Assembly (NCBI RefSeq): GCF_000970285.1
Contig: NZ_CP009516.1
Span: forward strand, 3,699,036 to 3,763,035
Reading direction: 5' to 3'
DNA: 64,000 bases
DNA from: Methanosarcina horonobensis HB-1 = JCM 15518
Lineage (GTDB): Archaea; Halobacteriota; Methanosarcinia; Methanosarcinales; Methanosarcinaceae
In this document: positions 25,654 through 35,338 of the stretch, one piece after another
Numbering within the stretch: position 1 is the stretch's first letter
Layout: every line of letters begins with the position of its first letter
Position numbers and translations under genes: made by a program
The notes under the pieces: generated by a model
What the model saw: the letters and a program-made list of their open reading frames with translations, nothing else
Told to the model about the DNA's origin: nothing
The model's database searches: none

Positions 25654-27476
25654 TGAATGTAGAGATAATTATAATTAATTCTGGTGGTTTAGTGAGGAAT
25701 TTCAGTCGTCTAAAAACGTTCACTTTCATACTGCTTATGTTAATATATCTGTTAACCGGAGAAGCACATGCATCCCTTGATACAGATAGTTCAGAAATGA
25801 TTGAGAATACTAATCAGGGTAGAATTGTCCTGTTTTCACAGAACTACTCTGAAGTAAACGGTCTTCCAGCCAATGTCTTTATCGCGAAGGTTCATAGAGA
25901 AGAGATCTACGATAAATTGTATTCAAGTATATATGCAACGCAAGAATCAGAATTATGTTTTGATAATACTTCAAACGGACTGAAGTATACTAATATAAGA
26001 GATTCTCCTTTAATCCCATGCAGTCTGCTGCCAGGTATTGATGTCATTTCTTGTTTTGGAATCAATGAATACCTGGGACATTATAGAAGCGATCTGGATA
26101 TTTTTACCTTTTGTAAATGTACTGCTGTCCCTATAATTCACTACCTCGAAGAACCAAGACAGGCAGGAGCTCTGTATGTATGCAATCTTACACCAATGGT
26201 TAGATGTTCTTATGAAGTTTCAATGGATGTAGACGCTGATGACCCTGAGAGTTTTGTTGAGCTGGACGGTCCGGGTTCAAGGATAATAATTCACGAGATC
26301 GATAATCAGATCCTGCTTAAAAGCTATTATAGAGATCCATCTGGAGAGCTCAAACATGAAGAAGTTATTCTTGGTGACGCATCAGAAAGAGTAAACTTCA
26401 AAATAATCTTTGATGGTTATAACAAAACAAATGCAATTTACGCAGAAGACGGCAGTTCCATAGTCACCCCATTCTATAATCTCGACAGGCAAAAGCTGCC
26501 TTATATCGATTTTTCAAACGGATATATCAAATTCACGACTTTTATCCTTGGAGAAGGGACTTACCTTGATGTTGATTTATACAACATAAACCAGACAGCG
26601 GAAAGAAAGTTCATAACTGCAATCGGGAACAGCAGGATAATCCCGTTCGGACTTGACGGACCGATGAATGGAACTGAAGAAGGAATTGATTACCTGAAGA
26701 GCAAGGGATATAGAGGTACTCTATGGTTTGATAAGGGACTGCTTGAGAAATCCAACGAAAGAGAGATTAGTTACCTGCGCAGCCTGGTCGCTAACGATTC
26801 ATGGGAAGTTGGCATACACTATACAAAGGAGTTAAACAACCTTCCTCTTGAAGAAGCATACAGAGTAATGAATGAAGAGTATTCATACGTATACGAAAAA
26901 GTGGGCAAAAAACCGACAAACTGGTGCTGCCTTAGAAACCGCGATAACCTTACACATGCAATTTATGCATACGACAACCTGGGAATGACCTGGAGAAACG
27001 GAGACGCAGCAATTCACGCAGAAAGGGATGTCGGAAACCTGTACGATGATACATGGGAATGGTGGGAGCCAGCATCAAAAGCAGGCATGTCCTATCCGGT
27101 GTTCTCCCATCAACTCGATGTAGAACCTGCAATAAAGTACTCAATCAGCCGCTCAAAGTTCCGGGAATGGGTTGACAACTATTACGCAAACAACATGACC
27201 GTAGTGTCGTTTTATGAATACAACCAGATAAGCCGCAACACATACGATGCAAACTTTGGAAATCTGCAGTACGATGAGAACCTGCTTTCATTCGACGCAC
27301 ATACAGATGGGTTCAAAGCTCATGTGAACATAAACATAACTGCAGGAAACGACACACAGGTCTACGATACTACCCTTGAACAGTACCTTGATTACAAAAC
27401 CGAACAGGACAGGTCAATTACTTTCTGGGTTGAGGACGGCCACAATTATAAGGTGTATATAAACAAATTAGACTAA
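25653..27476 (+). CDS. Secreted protein with polysaccharide-deacetylase-like C-terminal region
   Basis: A 607-residue protein with an N-terminal signal-like segment (about residues 20-41, FTFILLMLIYLLTGEAHA, cleavage after AHA). An N-terminal beta-rich half carries five or six Cys. A C-terminal part from about residue 325 has a (beta/alpha)-barrel feel (IIPFGLDGPMNGTEEGIDYL, GYRGTLWFDKG, WEVGIHYTKEL, VVSFYEY), vaguely like CE4/NodB-type deacetylases, with Asp and His in roughly suitable places. The assignment is weak; a cell-surface carbohydrate-active enzyme is the best guess. A pyrimidine-rich tract follows the gene (27590-27640) and would terminate transcription. Confidence 0.5.
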   Translation: MNVEIIIINSGGLVRNFSRLKTFTFILLMLIYLLTGEAHASLDTDSSEMIENTNQGRIVLFSQNYSEVNGLPANVFIAKVHREEIYDKLYSSIYATQESELCFDNTSNGLKYTNIRDSPLIPCSLLPGIDVISCFGINEYLGHYRSDLDIFTFCKCTAVPIIHYLEEPRQAGALYVCNLTPMVRCSYEVSMDVDADDPESFVELDGPGSRIIIHEIDNQILLKSYYRDPSGELKHEEVILGDASERVNFKIIFDGYNKTNAIYAEDGSSIVTPFYNLDRQKLPYIDFSNGYIKFTTFILGEGTYLDVDLYNINQTAERKFITAIGNSRIIPFGLDGPMNGTEEGIDYLKSKGYRGTLWFDKGLLEKSNEREISYLRSLVANDSWEVGIHYTKELNNLPLEEAYRVMNEEYSYVYEKVGKKPTNWCCLRNRDNLTHAIYAYDNLGMTWRNGDAAIHAERDVGNLYDDTWEWWEPASKAGMSYPVFSHQLDVEPAIKYSISRSKFREWVDNYYANNMTVVSFYEYNQISRNTYDANFGNLQYDENLLSFDAHTDGFKAHVNINITAGNDTQVYDTTLEQYLDYKTEQDRSITFWVEDGHNYKVYINKLD

Positions 27477-27589
27477 TGTATAAAACCCAACCGCGGGAGG
27501 CACGAAATAGCAAAGGAAGGTATAACCTGTTCCCTTCGTATTGAGCTTTCCGGGGTTAACTCTTTTATTATGTAAGTGCATTCTCTGTT

Positions 27590-27640
27590 AGCCTTTTTTT
27601 CTTTTCCTTTATTTTTCTTTATTTTCCTTTATTTTCTTAA
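27590..27640 (+). terminator. T-rich termination tract after the secreted-protein gene
   Basis: Repeated TTTTCTTTATT-type runs follow the stop of the gene at 27476. Archaeal termination often uses such T-rich tracts without a hairpin. Confidence 0.4.
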
Positions 27641-27660
27641 ATACGATATAAATGAAGTAT

Positions 27661-27795
27661 AACAGCCAGCATATCTCCAGTTATAACAGCCAATAACTTC
27701 TAATTCTAAAGGTCAACAAACTTCTACTCCTAACAATTAGCACACTTCGAACTTTAACAGTCAACGTACTTCCCTAACAGCTGCCGTGCTTTTAA
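27661..27795. repeat. Degenerate tandem repeat, about 24 bp x 5-6, upstream of cooS-like gene 2
   Basis: Imperfect copies begin at 27661, 27685, 27708, 27732, 27756 and about 27776 with an approximate consensus AACAGYCAACAWACTTCT. The 24-base spacing is kept over five units despite many substitutions. The block lies 170-300 bases before the CODH-like gene and upstream of a TATA-like AATATTTATACAT near 27868. Candidate regulator array or old duplication. Confidence 0.6.
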
Positions 27796-27961
27796 TAAAT
27801 TGTAAATAATTCCTGCACTGATACTATTAATGACTGCAAACCTTCTTACCGAAAAATCTATGTCATAATAAAAATATTTATACATAACTGAATGGAGGGG
27901 GTTTCCTGACCTGTGAGGTAAGAAGGAGAAAGGAGTAGCAGTTAACCGGGGAGTAATAACA

Positions 27962-29863
27962 ATGGACAAAGAAAGAATTTCCTATCACGAGTCCGTTCAA
28001 AAAATGTATGAGCGGATAAAGAAAGATAATATGACAAATGTTTGGGATCGTTATGAGGCTCAGGGAATAGGCGGAGTTCCGGACAGGAGATGCACTTTCT
28101 GTATGGCAGGAGCCCGCTGCGACCTTTGTTCCAACGGCCCATGTCGTTCGGACGCTGAAAAGGACAAAAGAGGAGTCTGTGGGATCACCGCTGACGGAAT
28201 GGCAATGCGGATGATGCTCCTCAGAAACGTAATGGGGGCTTCGACCTATCACTATCATACCGACCAGACTATACGGACTTTGAGAGAAACCGCAAAGGGT
28301 AAAACCCCCTACAGTATCAGAGAACCTGAGAAACTGAGGACATTTGCAGGCAGGCTCGGGATAGAAACCCTCGGAAGTGATTCCGAAATTGCCCTTAACC
28401 TGTGCGACTTTGTGGAAAAGGACTTCAGCAGGCCTGCATACGAGCCAAGCAGGATTGTTGAGATACTTGCCCCTCCCGAAAGAAAGAAAAGGTGGGAAGA
28501 GCTGGGAATATTCCCGGGAGGGATCTACGGGGAGATGATGTTTTCAACGAGCTCCTGCCTGACAAACGTTGACGGATACTACGCGAGCCTGGCCCTGAAA
28601 GCTATGCGTCTTGGAATTGCGATGGCATACCAGAGCCAGATCGTAAACGAATACTGCCAGGATATCCTTTTCGGAATCCCAAAACCTCATATGATGAGGG
28701 TTGACCTCGGGGTGCTCGACCCAGGGTATGTAAACGTACTTCCGAACGGGCATGAACCTTTCCTGGGCTTTGCCATGGTTCAGCTCGCAAGAAAACCTGA
28801 ATGGCAGGAAAAAGCAAAAGCAGCCGGAGCAAAAGGACTGAGGATCATTGCCAGCATAGAAACCGGGCAGGAAATGATCCAGAGGTGGGAGGAAGACGAT
28901 GCTTTCTACGGTTTTACCGGCAACTGGATTTCCCAGGAGGCTGTGCTTGCAAGCGGGAGTGTGGACCTTTTTGCCGCAGACATGAACTGCTCGCTTCCGG
29001 TAGCTCCTCTCTATGCTGAGAAATACGGGTTCAAACTCATGCCCGTAAGCGAGCTTATAGCTTTTGAAGGGATTAACGAGCGCCTGAACTATAACCCTGC
29101 GGAAGCTGGAAGACAGGCAGCAAAACTCCTGAATATGGCAATCGAAAACTTCAAAAACCGAAAAAGCTCGGTAGAACCCGTATCAAATCTTCCGGTAAAA
29201 GAAGCAGTCGTTGGTTTTTCAACCGAGAGTATACTTGATGCCCTGGGAGGTACCCTTGACCCGCTCCTTGATGCTATAAAAAGCGGTGCGATTAAGGGAG
29301 TAGTCGGGATGGTCTCCTGCACTACGTTAAGGGACTACGGGCAGGATGTACACAGTGTTGCCGTGGTAAAAGAACTGATTAAAAGGGATATACTTGTCCT
29401 GTCCATGGGCTGCGGGAACGGAGCTATGCAGGTGGCAGGCCTCTGCTCCCCCGAAGCCAGGGAGTTTGCAGGAGACAGCCTGAAGGCAGTTTGTGAAGCC
29501 CTTGGAGTCCCTCCCGTACTCAGCTACGGGACATGCACCGATACCGGCAGGCTTGCCGACCTTCTCGGAGCCATCTCCGCAGTCCTGGGAGCCCCTGTCC
29601 CTGACCTCCCGGTTGCTGCCGCAGCTCCCGAATACATGGAACAAAAAGCCACAATCGATGCCATCTTTGCCCTGGCCCTCGGGCTCTATACCTATGTGAA
29701 CCCTGTCCCGACCGTCACCGGGGCACCTGATCTGGTCAAACTGCTAACCGAGGACTGCCGGGAAGTTACAGGCGGGATACTGAATGTGGAAAAGGATGCC
29801 GTTAAGGCAGCTGACGGGATAGAGCAGCACATAATGGAGAAGAGAAAGAAGCTGGGGATCTGA
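27962..29863 (+). CDS. cooS: CooS-like carbon monoxide dehydrogenase family protein 2 (deviant C-cluster)
   Basis: A 633-residue CODH-family protein, clearly diverged from the one at 2251. B-cluster cysteines C53, C56, C61 and C73 are present. The D-cluster pair reads C44-T-F-C47 (CX2C) instead of the longer spacing of most CooS, and the usual second D-cluster cysteine position is Arg52. C-cluster ligands kept are H264 (NGHEP), C343 (ADMNC), C453, C484 and C525, with Lys562. The GICC motif is replaced by ASIETG: residues 299-300 are Ile-Glu (Glu codon 28859-28861). The cysteine that binds the unique iron in CODH is therefore missing. CO oxidation is doubtful. GGAG lies 8 bases before the ATG. 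No cooC, cooF or transporter is adjacent. Confidence 0.82.
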   Translation: MDKERISYHESVQKMYERIKKDNMTNVWDRYEAQGIGGVPDRRCTFCMAGARCDLCSNGPCRSDAEKDKRGVCGITADGMAMRMMLLRNVMGASTYHYHTDQTIRTLRETAKGKTPYSIREPEKLRTFAGRLGIETLGSDSEIALNLCDFVEKDFSRPAYEPSRIVEILAPPERKKRWEELGIFPGGIYGEMMFSTSSCLTNVDGYYASLALKAMRLGIAMAYQSQIVNEYCQDILFGIPKPHMMRVDLGVLDPGYVNVLPNGHEPFLGFAMVQLARKPEWQEKAKAAGAKGLRIIASIETGQEMIQRWEEDDAFYGFTGNWISQEAVLASGSVDLFAADMNCSLPVAPLYAEKYGFKLMPVSELIAFEGINERLNYNPAEAGRQAAKLLNMAIENFKNRKSSVEPVSNLPVKEAVVGFSTESILDALGGTLDPLLDAIKSGAIKGVVGMVSCTTLRDYGQDVHSVAVVKELIKRDILVLSMGCGNGAMQVAGLCSPEAREFAGDSLKAVCEALGVPPVLSYGTCTDTGRLADLLGAISAVLGAPVPDLPVAAAAPEYMEQKATIDAIFALALGLYTYVNPVPTVTGAPDLVKLLTEDCREVTGGILNVEKDAVKAADGIEQHIMEKRKKLGI

Positions 29864-29906
29864 GAGCGGGACTTGAATACGGGATCTGAGAGCAGATCTT
29901 AAGAAT
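29855..29906. repeat. 26-bp imperfect tandem duplication over the CODH-like gene 2 stop
   Basis: Units beginning GGGATCTGAGAGC at 29855 and 29881 are direct repeats. The first includes the end of the coding frame (ATC TGA), the second lies just after it. It looks like a slippage duplication of the gene end. Confidence 0.5.
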
Positions 29907-29918
29907 TGGAGTCTTGAA

Positions 29919-29958
29919 AAAAGAGGTTTAAAAAACTCATACTTATCCAACCTCTTTT
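29919..29958. terminator. Bidirectional hairpin between converging genes
   Basis: AAAAGAGGTT (29919-29928) pairs with AACCTCTTTT (29949-29958) across a 20-base loop, between the 3' ends of the CODH-like gene and the UPF0173 gene. The stem gives A/T runs on both strands, fitting termination in both directions. Confidence 0.5.
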
Positions 29959-29997
29959 ACTTTCTATTTTTAAGCTAAATGAACCGGAACCTGAGAA

Positions 29998-30690
29998 TCA
30001 AAGTTCAATAAATTCTCCCGGTTCCAGGATAACTACTTTCGTGTCAACTTTTGATTCCACAGCTTTCCTGAACTCTTCAGGATCCTGCCTGATGACATCA
30101 AAGGTGTTATAGTGCATTGGCACGACAATCTGAGGCTCGATCAGTTCCACGGCTTTTACGGCTTCCTTTATGCCCATGGTAAACCGGCCTCCTATGGGCA
30201 GCAGGGCGATTTCGGGTTCGTAAAGTTCCCCGATAAGCTGCATATCCCCGAAAACCCCCGTATCTCCTGCATGATAAATGGAATGCCCGCCAATATCTAT
30301 CACAAACCCTGCCGGGCTGCCTCCGTCGAAACTGAAACAGGAGGCATCAATTGAGGAGGAATGAAGCGCATGAGTCATGGTAAGGGCAACGCCTTCCACT
30401 TCCATTGTACCTCCTTTATTCATGCCTTCGGCAAAGACTCCCTTCGATTTGATATAATTTACAACCTCGTGGATCGAGATGATCCGGCAGCCAGCCCGGG
30501 TTCCGATCTCGATGGTATCTCCAAGGTGATCACGGTGTCCATGAGTCACAGCTATGATATCGGGATTCAGTTCTTCAGGAGTGCAGGGAGCTTTCGGGTT
30601 TCCGGTAATAAAAGGGTCGATCAGTAATTTCTTTTCGGCTTCGAACAAAAATGCAGCATGCCCAAGCCAGGTAATTTTTAAGTCAGCCAT
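29998..30690 (-). CDS. UPF0173 family metal-dependent hydrolase (metallo-beta-lactamase fold)
   Basis: A 230-residue protein with the MBL start [12 protein letters not shown], the zinc motif [11 protein letters not shown] (HxHxDH) near residue 50, [11 protein letters not shown] and [11 protein letters not shown]. The length and motif spellings match the UPF0173 group (about 227 residues) found across bacteria and archaea. The activity is presumed hydrolytic; the physiological substrate is not known. It is a single gene on the minus strand converging on the CODH-like gene. Confidence 0.9.
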   Translation of the reverse strand: MADLKITWLGHAAFLFEAEKKLLIDPFITGNPKAPCTPEELNPDIIAVTHGHRDHLGDTIEIGTRAGCRIISIHEVVNYIKSKGVFAEGMNKGGTMEVEGVALTMTHALHSSSIDASCFSFDGGSPAGFVIDIGGHSIYHAGDTGVFGDMQLIGELYEPEIALLPIGGRFTMGIKEAVKAVELIEPQIVVPMHYNTFDVIRQDPEEFRKAVESKVDTKVVILEPGEFIEL

Positions 30691-30831
30691 CTCTTTGCCT
30701 CTTCTCCTTATGTTTTGTCAGAACGTAACAATGCGTAATGTAATTTTCGATAATAATCGGATAATTATTATACAACACACTGTTCAGGCTACATTGGTCA
30801 GGCCGGTATCAGGAGCATGCCGAAAGGCGAG

Positions 30832-30861
30832 TACAGAATAATATTATACAGAATAATATTA
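30832..30861. repeat. Perfect 15-bp tandem duplication upstream of the DUF2117 gene
   Basis: TACAGAATAATATTA occurs at 30832-30846 and 30847-30861. It is AT-rich, about 50 bases before the chosen ATG, and overlaps the probable TATA region. Confidence 0.65.
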
Positions 30862-30909
30862 ATATCTGCCCTTAAGTGTAATCAGGTAAGAATGTTTGAG
30901 TGTAACCGG

Positions 30910-32076
30910 ATGAAAATGAAAATCAGCCTTGTAATTCACGGACCCGAAGTAATCGATTCGGGAGAAGCGAAAATAATTTTAGAAAAACTTTCCTGCCTCG
31001 GCGAAGTGAAAGCAGAGCTTGGCGGGACCATGGGGAAGGCGGCTGTCATTGATGCAGGGCTTGAAAAAATCATAGATACAAGCAGGCATCTAAAGCCAAG
31101 CGCCTGTATTGAATTGTTTTTTGAGACTGCAGACCTTGTTTGCCTGCTGAACAAAGGAAAAACTTTTGAAACCGGCAGAATCTTCGGATCAAAGGTTGCT
31201 TCTCGCCTGAAAGAACCTGAAAAGAAACCCCTGATCCAGATCGAAAGCCCTGGTTGCTCCTTCGGGAAACTCATTCCTCTGAACAAAAGAGCCGACAGCT
31301 GCATTGAAAAGCTCTCCAAGACCCTTGAGATTCCTGCAGAAAAACCTCTGCCTTTTCACGACGCAATTTCAATACAAAACTGCTCGAATACCGGAAAAAG
31401 CCGCACTATCAGAGAAATTGCAGGAGTTCTTCCCGGAGAAAATATCTTTGTAAACGGAATCGTAATTGGAAAAGCCCTGTCTTCAAAAATAAGAATAATC
31501 TCCGAAAACGGTTTCATTACCTCAATCGAAGGCGGAGAAATAAAAGAACACGGGCTTGAAAAGCTCCACAATTATGAGAAAAGGAATCCTGTTGACCTTG
31601 CCGGAGCCTGGATAAAAAGCGGGGATATCCGAAGAAGCAGTTCCTTATTCCCGGATGCCCTGAAACAAAACGCCAGTTCCCGAAAATCAGATTCTACTTT
31701 CCTGGCAGGAGCAGGAAAAGTTGTGCTTATAGACCACACCGCCGAAAACACTTTTGAACTGGCTGCCGGAGCTAAACTTGCGGTTACGGTTGGAGATGAT
31801 ACTACAGCCATAGCAGGCGATATCCTCTACAGGCTCGGGATTCCGATAATAGGGATCACTGACGGAGACTGCGATAATGTTACCTGTGAGCCAAAAACCT
31901 TTCCTGGATCGGTTATTCTCAGGCTGGTGCCCGGAAGCGACGATATAGTGGGTGAGAGGGTGAAGCAGGAGCTCTTGAACGGACAAAACTCAGCTATTTT
32001 TGAGAACCTTTTAGCCTTTAAAGAAGATGTGCTGAAACTGGCAGAACCATCAATAGAGGCTGTTTTTGAATATTGA
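30910..32076 (+). CDS. DUF2117 family methanogen protein
   Basis: A 388-residue protein (from ATG 30910; another in-frame ATG at 30916) starting MKMKISLVIHGPEVIDSGEA. The C-terminal region has VLIDHTAENTFELAAGAKLAVTVGDDTTAIAGDILYRL-type sequence and PGSVILRLVPGSDDIVGE, which I recognise as DUF2117, a family of unknown function conserved in methanogens. The frame can be extended to 30817, but that extension is basic and low in complexity, and contains an AT-rich duplicated promoter-like element, so the later start is preferred. GDDTTAIAGD might be a metal or nucleotide site (speculative). It is followed by a two-hairpin element. Confidence 0.7.
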   Translation: MKMKISLVIHGPEVIDSGEAKIILEKLSCLGEVKAELGGTMGKAAVIDAGLEKIIDTSRHLKPSACIELFFETADLVCLLNKGKTFETGRIFGSKVASRLKEPEKKPLIQIESPGCSFGKLIPLNKRADSCIEKLSKTLEIPAEKPLPFHDAISIQNCSNTGKSRTIREIAGVLPGENIFVNGIVIGKALSSKIRIISENGFITSIEGGEIKEHGLEKLHNYEKRNPVDLAGAWIKSGDIRRSSSLFPDALKQNASSRKSDSTFLAGAGKVVLIDHTAENTFELAAGAKLAVTVGDDTTAIAGDILYRLGIPIIGITDGDCDNVTCEPKTFPGSVILRLVPGSDDIVGERVKQELLNGQNSAIFENLLAFKEDVLKLAEPSIEAVFEY

Positions 32077-32097
32077 GAACTTCTGACCAAGATAACC

Positions 32098-32158
32098 TTA
32101 CTCGCTTTACCGGGTCATTCACTTCTCCTTTTTGTGAGGGGCCGCCAGACAAGCTGGC
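32098..32158 (+). repeat. Two-hairpin intergenic element, copy 1
   Basis: ACTCG-CTTTAC-CGGGT forms one hairpin and GCCAG-ACAAG-CTGGC a second, joined by a T-rich linker with TTTTTGTG. A closely related element occurs at 41284-41336 in the same orientation. It starts 22 bases after the DUF2117 stop. Candidate terminator, small RNA or mobile repeat. Confidence 0.6.
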
Positions 32159-32368
32159 AGAGGCACACTATAGTCCATAAGAAGAATACGGCTACGTGGG
32201 TCAAGAAAATAGTTCTCAGGCAGACAGGCTGCAACCTGTTCGGCTTACGGACAAAATAGATAGATAATGGAGACAACATAGATAGAGACGTTTAAAGGGA
32301 AAAAATACTTGGTTAAGATAATTTTCAGATAAAAATATAACAGAAATTATAGGTTCAGGGGGAAGGAC

Positions 32369-32767
32369 TTGAAGCTTAATATCGAAACTTCCAGGCGCAT
32401 AGAGCTGATAGATATCACCTCGGATATACAGGAAGAAGTCAGAATAAGCGGGGTACAGGAAGGCGTATGCATAATAAGTACAAGGCATACGACTGCAGGC
32501 ATTATAATTAATGAAAACGAAAGCGGACTCAGGGAAGACATTCTGAATCTGCTGGACAGTCTCGTGCCTCAGGGAGCCGGGTACAGGCACGATAGAATCG
32601 ACAATAATGCTGATTCACACCTCAAAGCCGTACTGCTCGGATCAAGCGAAGCCCTGCCGGTTGTACAGGGAAAACTGGAACTCGGTACCTGGCAGAGTAT
32701 CTTTTTTGCCGAGATGGACGGACCCAGGCACAGGACAGTAAATGTGACGATTTTAAAGGCCGAGTAA
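32369..32767 (+). CDS. YjbQ/UPF0047 family protein
   Basis: A 132-residue protein with IISTRHTTAGIIINENESGLREDIL and LGSSEALPVVQGKLELGTWQSIFFAEMDGPRHRTV, the full-length signature of the YjbQ/UPF0047 family (about 130-140 residues, trimeric barrel). Bacterial members complement loss of thiamine phosphate synthase, though the true role is debated. The start is TTG, not ATG: GGGGGAAGG lies 5-10 bases before it and no ATG fits the conserved N-terminus. Thiamine genes (thiDN) lie 2.6 kb away on the same strand but are not in the same operon. Confidence 0.88.
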   Translation: MKLNIETSRRIELIDITSDIQEEVRISGVQEGVCIISTRHTTAGIIINENESGLREDILNLLDSLVPQGAGYRHDRIDNNADSHLKAVLLGSSEALPVVQGKLELGTWQSIFFAEMDGPRHRTVNVTILKAE

Positions 32768-32842
32768 TAGCATAAAAGCTGGTACAAGTTGCGGATAGAA
32801 CAATAAAAGAGTAAAAAAGTAAGAAAAGTAAAAAGAAAGTCC

Positions 32843-34300
32843 TTAAAGGTTGTCTGAAGAGACTGCCTGAGAGGGTCTTCCAGCTTTACTGAAATCGTCC
32901 AGACGGGTCTGTTTTTTTCTGCATTTCTCGCCAGGGATTTCTACAGGATACTCGCCTGTAAGGCAGCCAATGCACATGTCGTTCTTATCGCACTCAAGAG
33001 CTCTCATTAACCCATCAATACTGAGATACCCGAGAGAATCAGCGCTTATTAGCCCTTCGACCTCTTTTATGGTCTTGTACGAGGCGATAAGTTCCTGCCT
33101 GGTTGCCATATCGATCCCGAGATAACAGGGAGCAATAATTGCCGGGCTTCCGACCCTTGCATGGACTTCCGAAGCACCTGCTTTCCTGACCATATCTATG
33201 ATACGTCTGGAGGTTGTGCCACGGACAATGCTGTCATCGACCAGGACCACGCTTTTGTCTTTGACGTTGTCCTGAATGGCGTTCATTTTAAGCCTGACTG
33301 CAGTTTCACGCAGGTCCTGTCCCGGAAGAATGAAGGTACGCCCTATATAACGGTTCTTCATAAGCCCTTCTAGGTACATGATTCCGGATTCCCTTGCATA
33401 GCCTATTGCCGACGTGATTCCCGAGTCAGGGACAGGAGAAACGATATCTGCATCTACCTGGTGTTCACGGGCAAGTTCCCTTCCGATCCTTTCCCTTACT
33501 TTGTAGACAAGTTTGCCGTCTATGACAGAGTCGGGCCTTGCAAAGTAAATGAACTCAAAAACGCAGTGTGCCGGATGGGGCTCGTTTGTGAGCTGGTGGC
33601 TCTCAAAACCTGAGCCTGTAAAAACCATAACCTCGCCCGGTTTGACATCCCTGACAAGGGTGCCGTTCAGAGTGTCTATGGCTACGCTTTCGGAAAAGAC
33701 TCCATATCCGCCGTCAACCTCTCCGAAACAGAGAGGCTTGAAACCGAAGGGGTCCCTGACAGCATAGATAACACCGTTAATGAAGATAACAAGAGAGTAA
33801 GAACCGACAAGCTTGCGCATTACATTCCTGATAGACTCGATGGGGTCGTGTTTTATCAGTTCTTTCACAAGCAAATGGCCTATAACTTCGGTATCGGAAT
33901 CGCTGATAAAAATCCTGCCTTCGTTTTCCAGCTCGTCTTTAAGTTCTCTGGCATTTACCAGGTTCCCGTTGTGAGCAATAGCAACTGTTCCACCCTTAAA
34001 GTTCAGGATAAAAGGCTGACAGTTTTCAATTTTTGACCCGCCAGTCGTGGAGTAGCGGACATGCCCGACTCCTGCATTCCCGATCAGACGCCCAAGAGAA
34101 TCCTTGTTATATACATCAGGTACAAGCCCCATTCCTTTAATAGAAAGCGGACAAGTGCCGTTATGCACCATTATACCTGTTGATTCCTGTCCTCTGTGCT
34201 GGAGGGCATAAAGGGCATAGTAAAGCTTGAACGCGACAGCATTTGATATGGGTCTGTCTCCAGGGAGGATTATGCCTGCAACCCCACATTCTTCTTTCAA
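32843..34300 (-). CDS. purF: Amidophosphoribosyltransferase
   Basis: This 485-residue enzyme makes 5-phosphoribosylamine from PRPP and glutamine, the first step of purine synthesis. A four-residue propeptide (MKEE) precedes the catalytic Cys (ECGVAGI). The glutaminase half shows ALQHRGQESTG and GHVRYSTTG. The PRPP-binding site is SVVLVDDSIVRGTTSRRI near residue 350. A Cys-rich C-terminus (MCIGCLTGEYP) may hold an Fe-S cluster, as in Bacillus-type PurF. The start is TTG, supported by GGAGGTC six bases upstream. rpl37e lies 50 bases upstream on the same strand, so lsm-rpl37e-purF probably form one operon. Confidence 0.95.
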   Translation of the reverse strand: MKEECGVAGIILPGDRPISNAVAFKLYYALYALQHRGQESTGIMVHNGTCPLSIKGMGLVPDVYNKDSLGRLIGNAGVGHVRYSTTGGSKIENCQPFILNFKGGTVAIAHNGNLVNARELKDELENEGRIFISDSDTEVIGHLLVKELIKHDPIESIRNVMRKLVGSYSLVIFINGVIYAVRDPFGFKPLCFGEVDGGYGVFSESVAIDTLNGTLVRDVKPGEVMVFTGSGFESHQLTNEPHPAHCVFEFIYFARPDSVIDGKLVYKVRERIGRELAREHQVDADIVSPVPDSGITSAIGYARESGIMYLEGLMKNRYIGRTFILPGQDLRETAVRLKMNAIQDNVKDKSVVLVDDSIVRGTTSRRIIDMVRKAGASEVHARVGSPAIIAPCYLGIDMATRQELIASYKTIKEVEGLISADSLGYLSIDGLMRALECDKNDMCIGCLTGEYPVEIPGEKCRKKQTRLDDFSKAGRPSQAVSSDNL

Positions 34301-34349
34301 TTTTGACCTCCGGTGCAGGTAAAAAATAGAGAAAATTGAGCAGGCAGGC

Positions 34350-34541
<192 letters not shown>

Positions 34542-34658
34542 TCAATTATGTGATATTCGATAATTCGAAGCGATTTCGTTTTTCTGAATTCATCTCAGTC
34601 ATACAGATTATGCTGCTCACCGAGGTTTAACGATAATAGATGAAGTGCTTGATATAGA

Positions 34659-35338
<680 letters not shown>

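Noticed and set aside
27661-27795. CRISPR array
   Set aside because: Units are contiguous with no spacers, are degenerate, and no cas gene is nearby.
2251-29863. Composite transposon bounded by the two cooS-like genes
   Set aside because: The two genes are too diverged to be recent copies, and no transposase or terminal repeats were seen.
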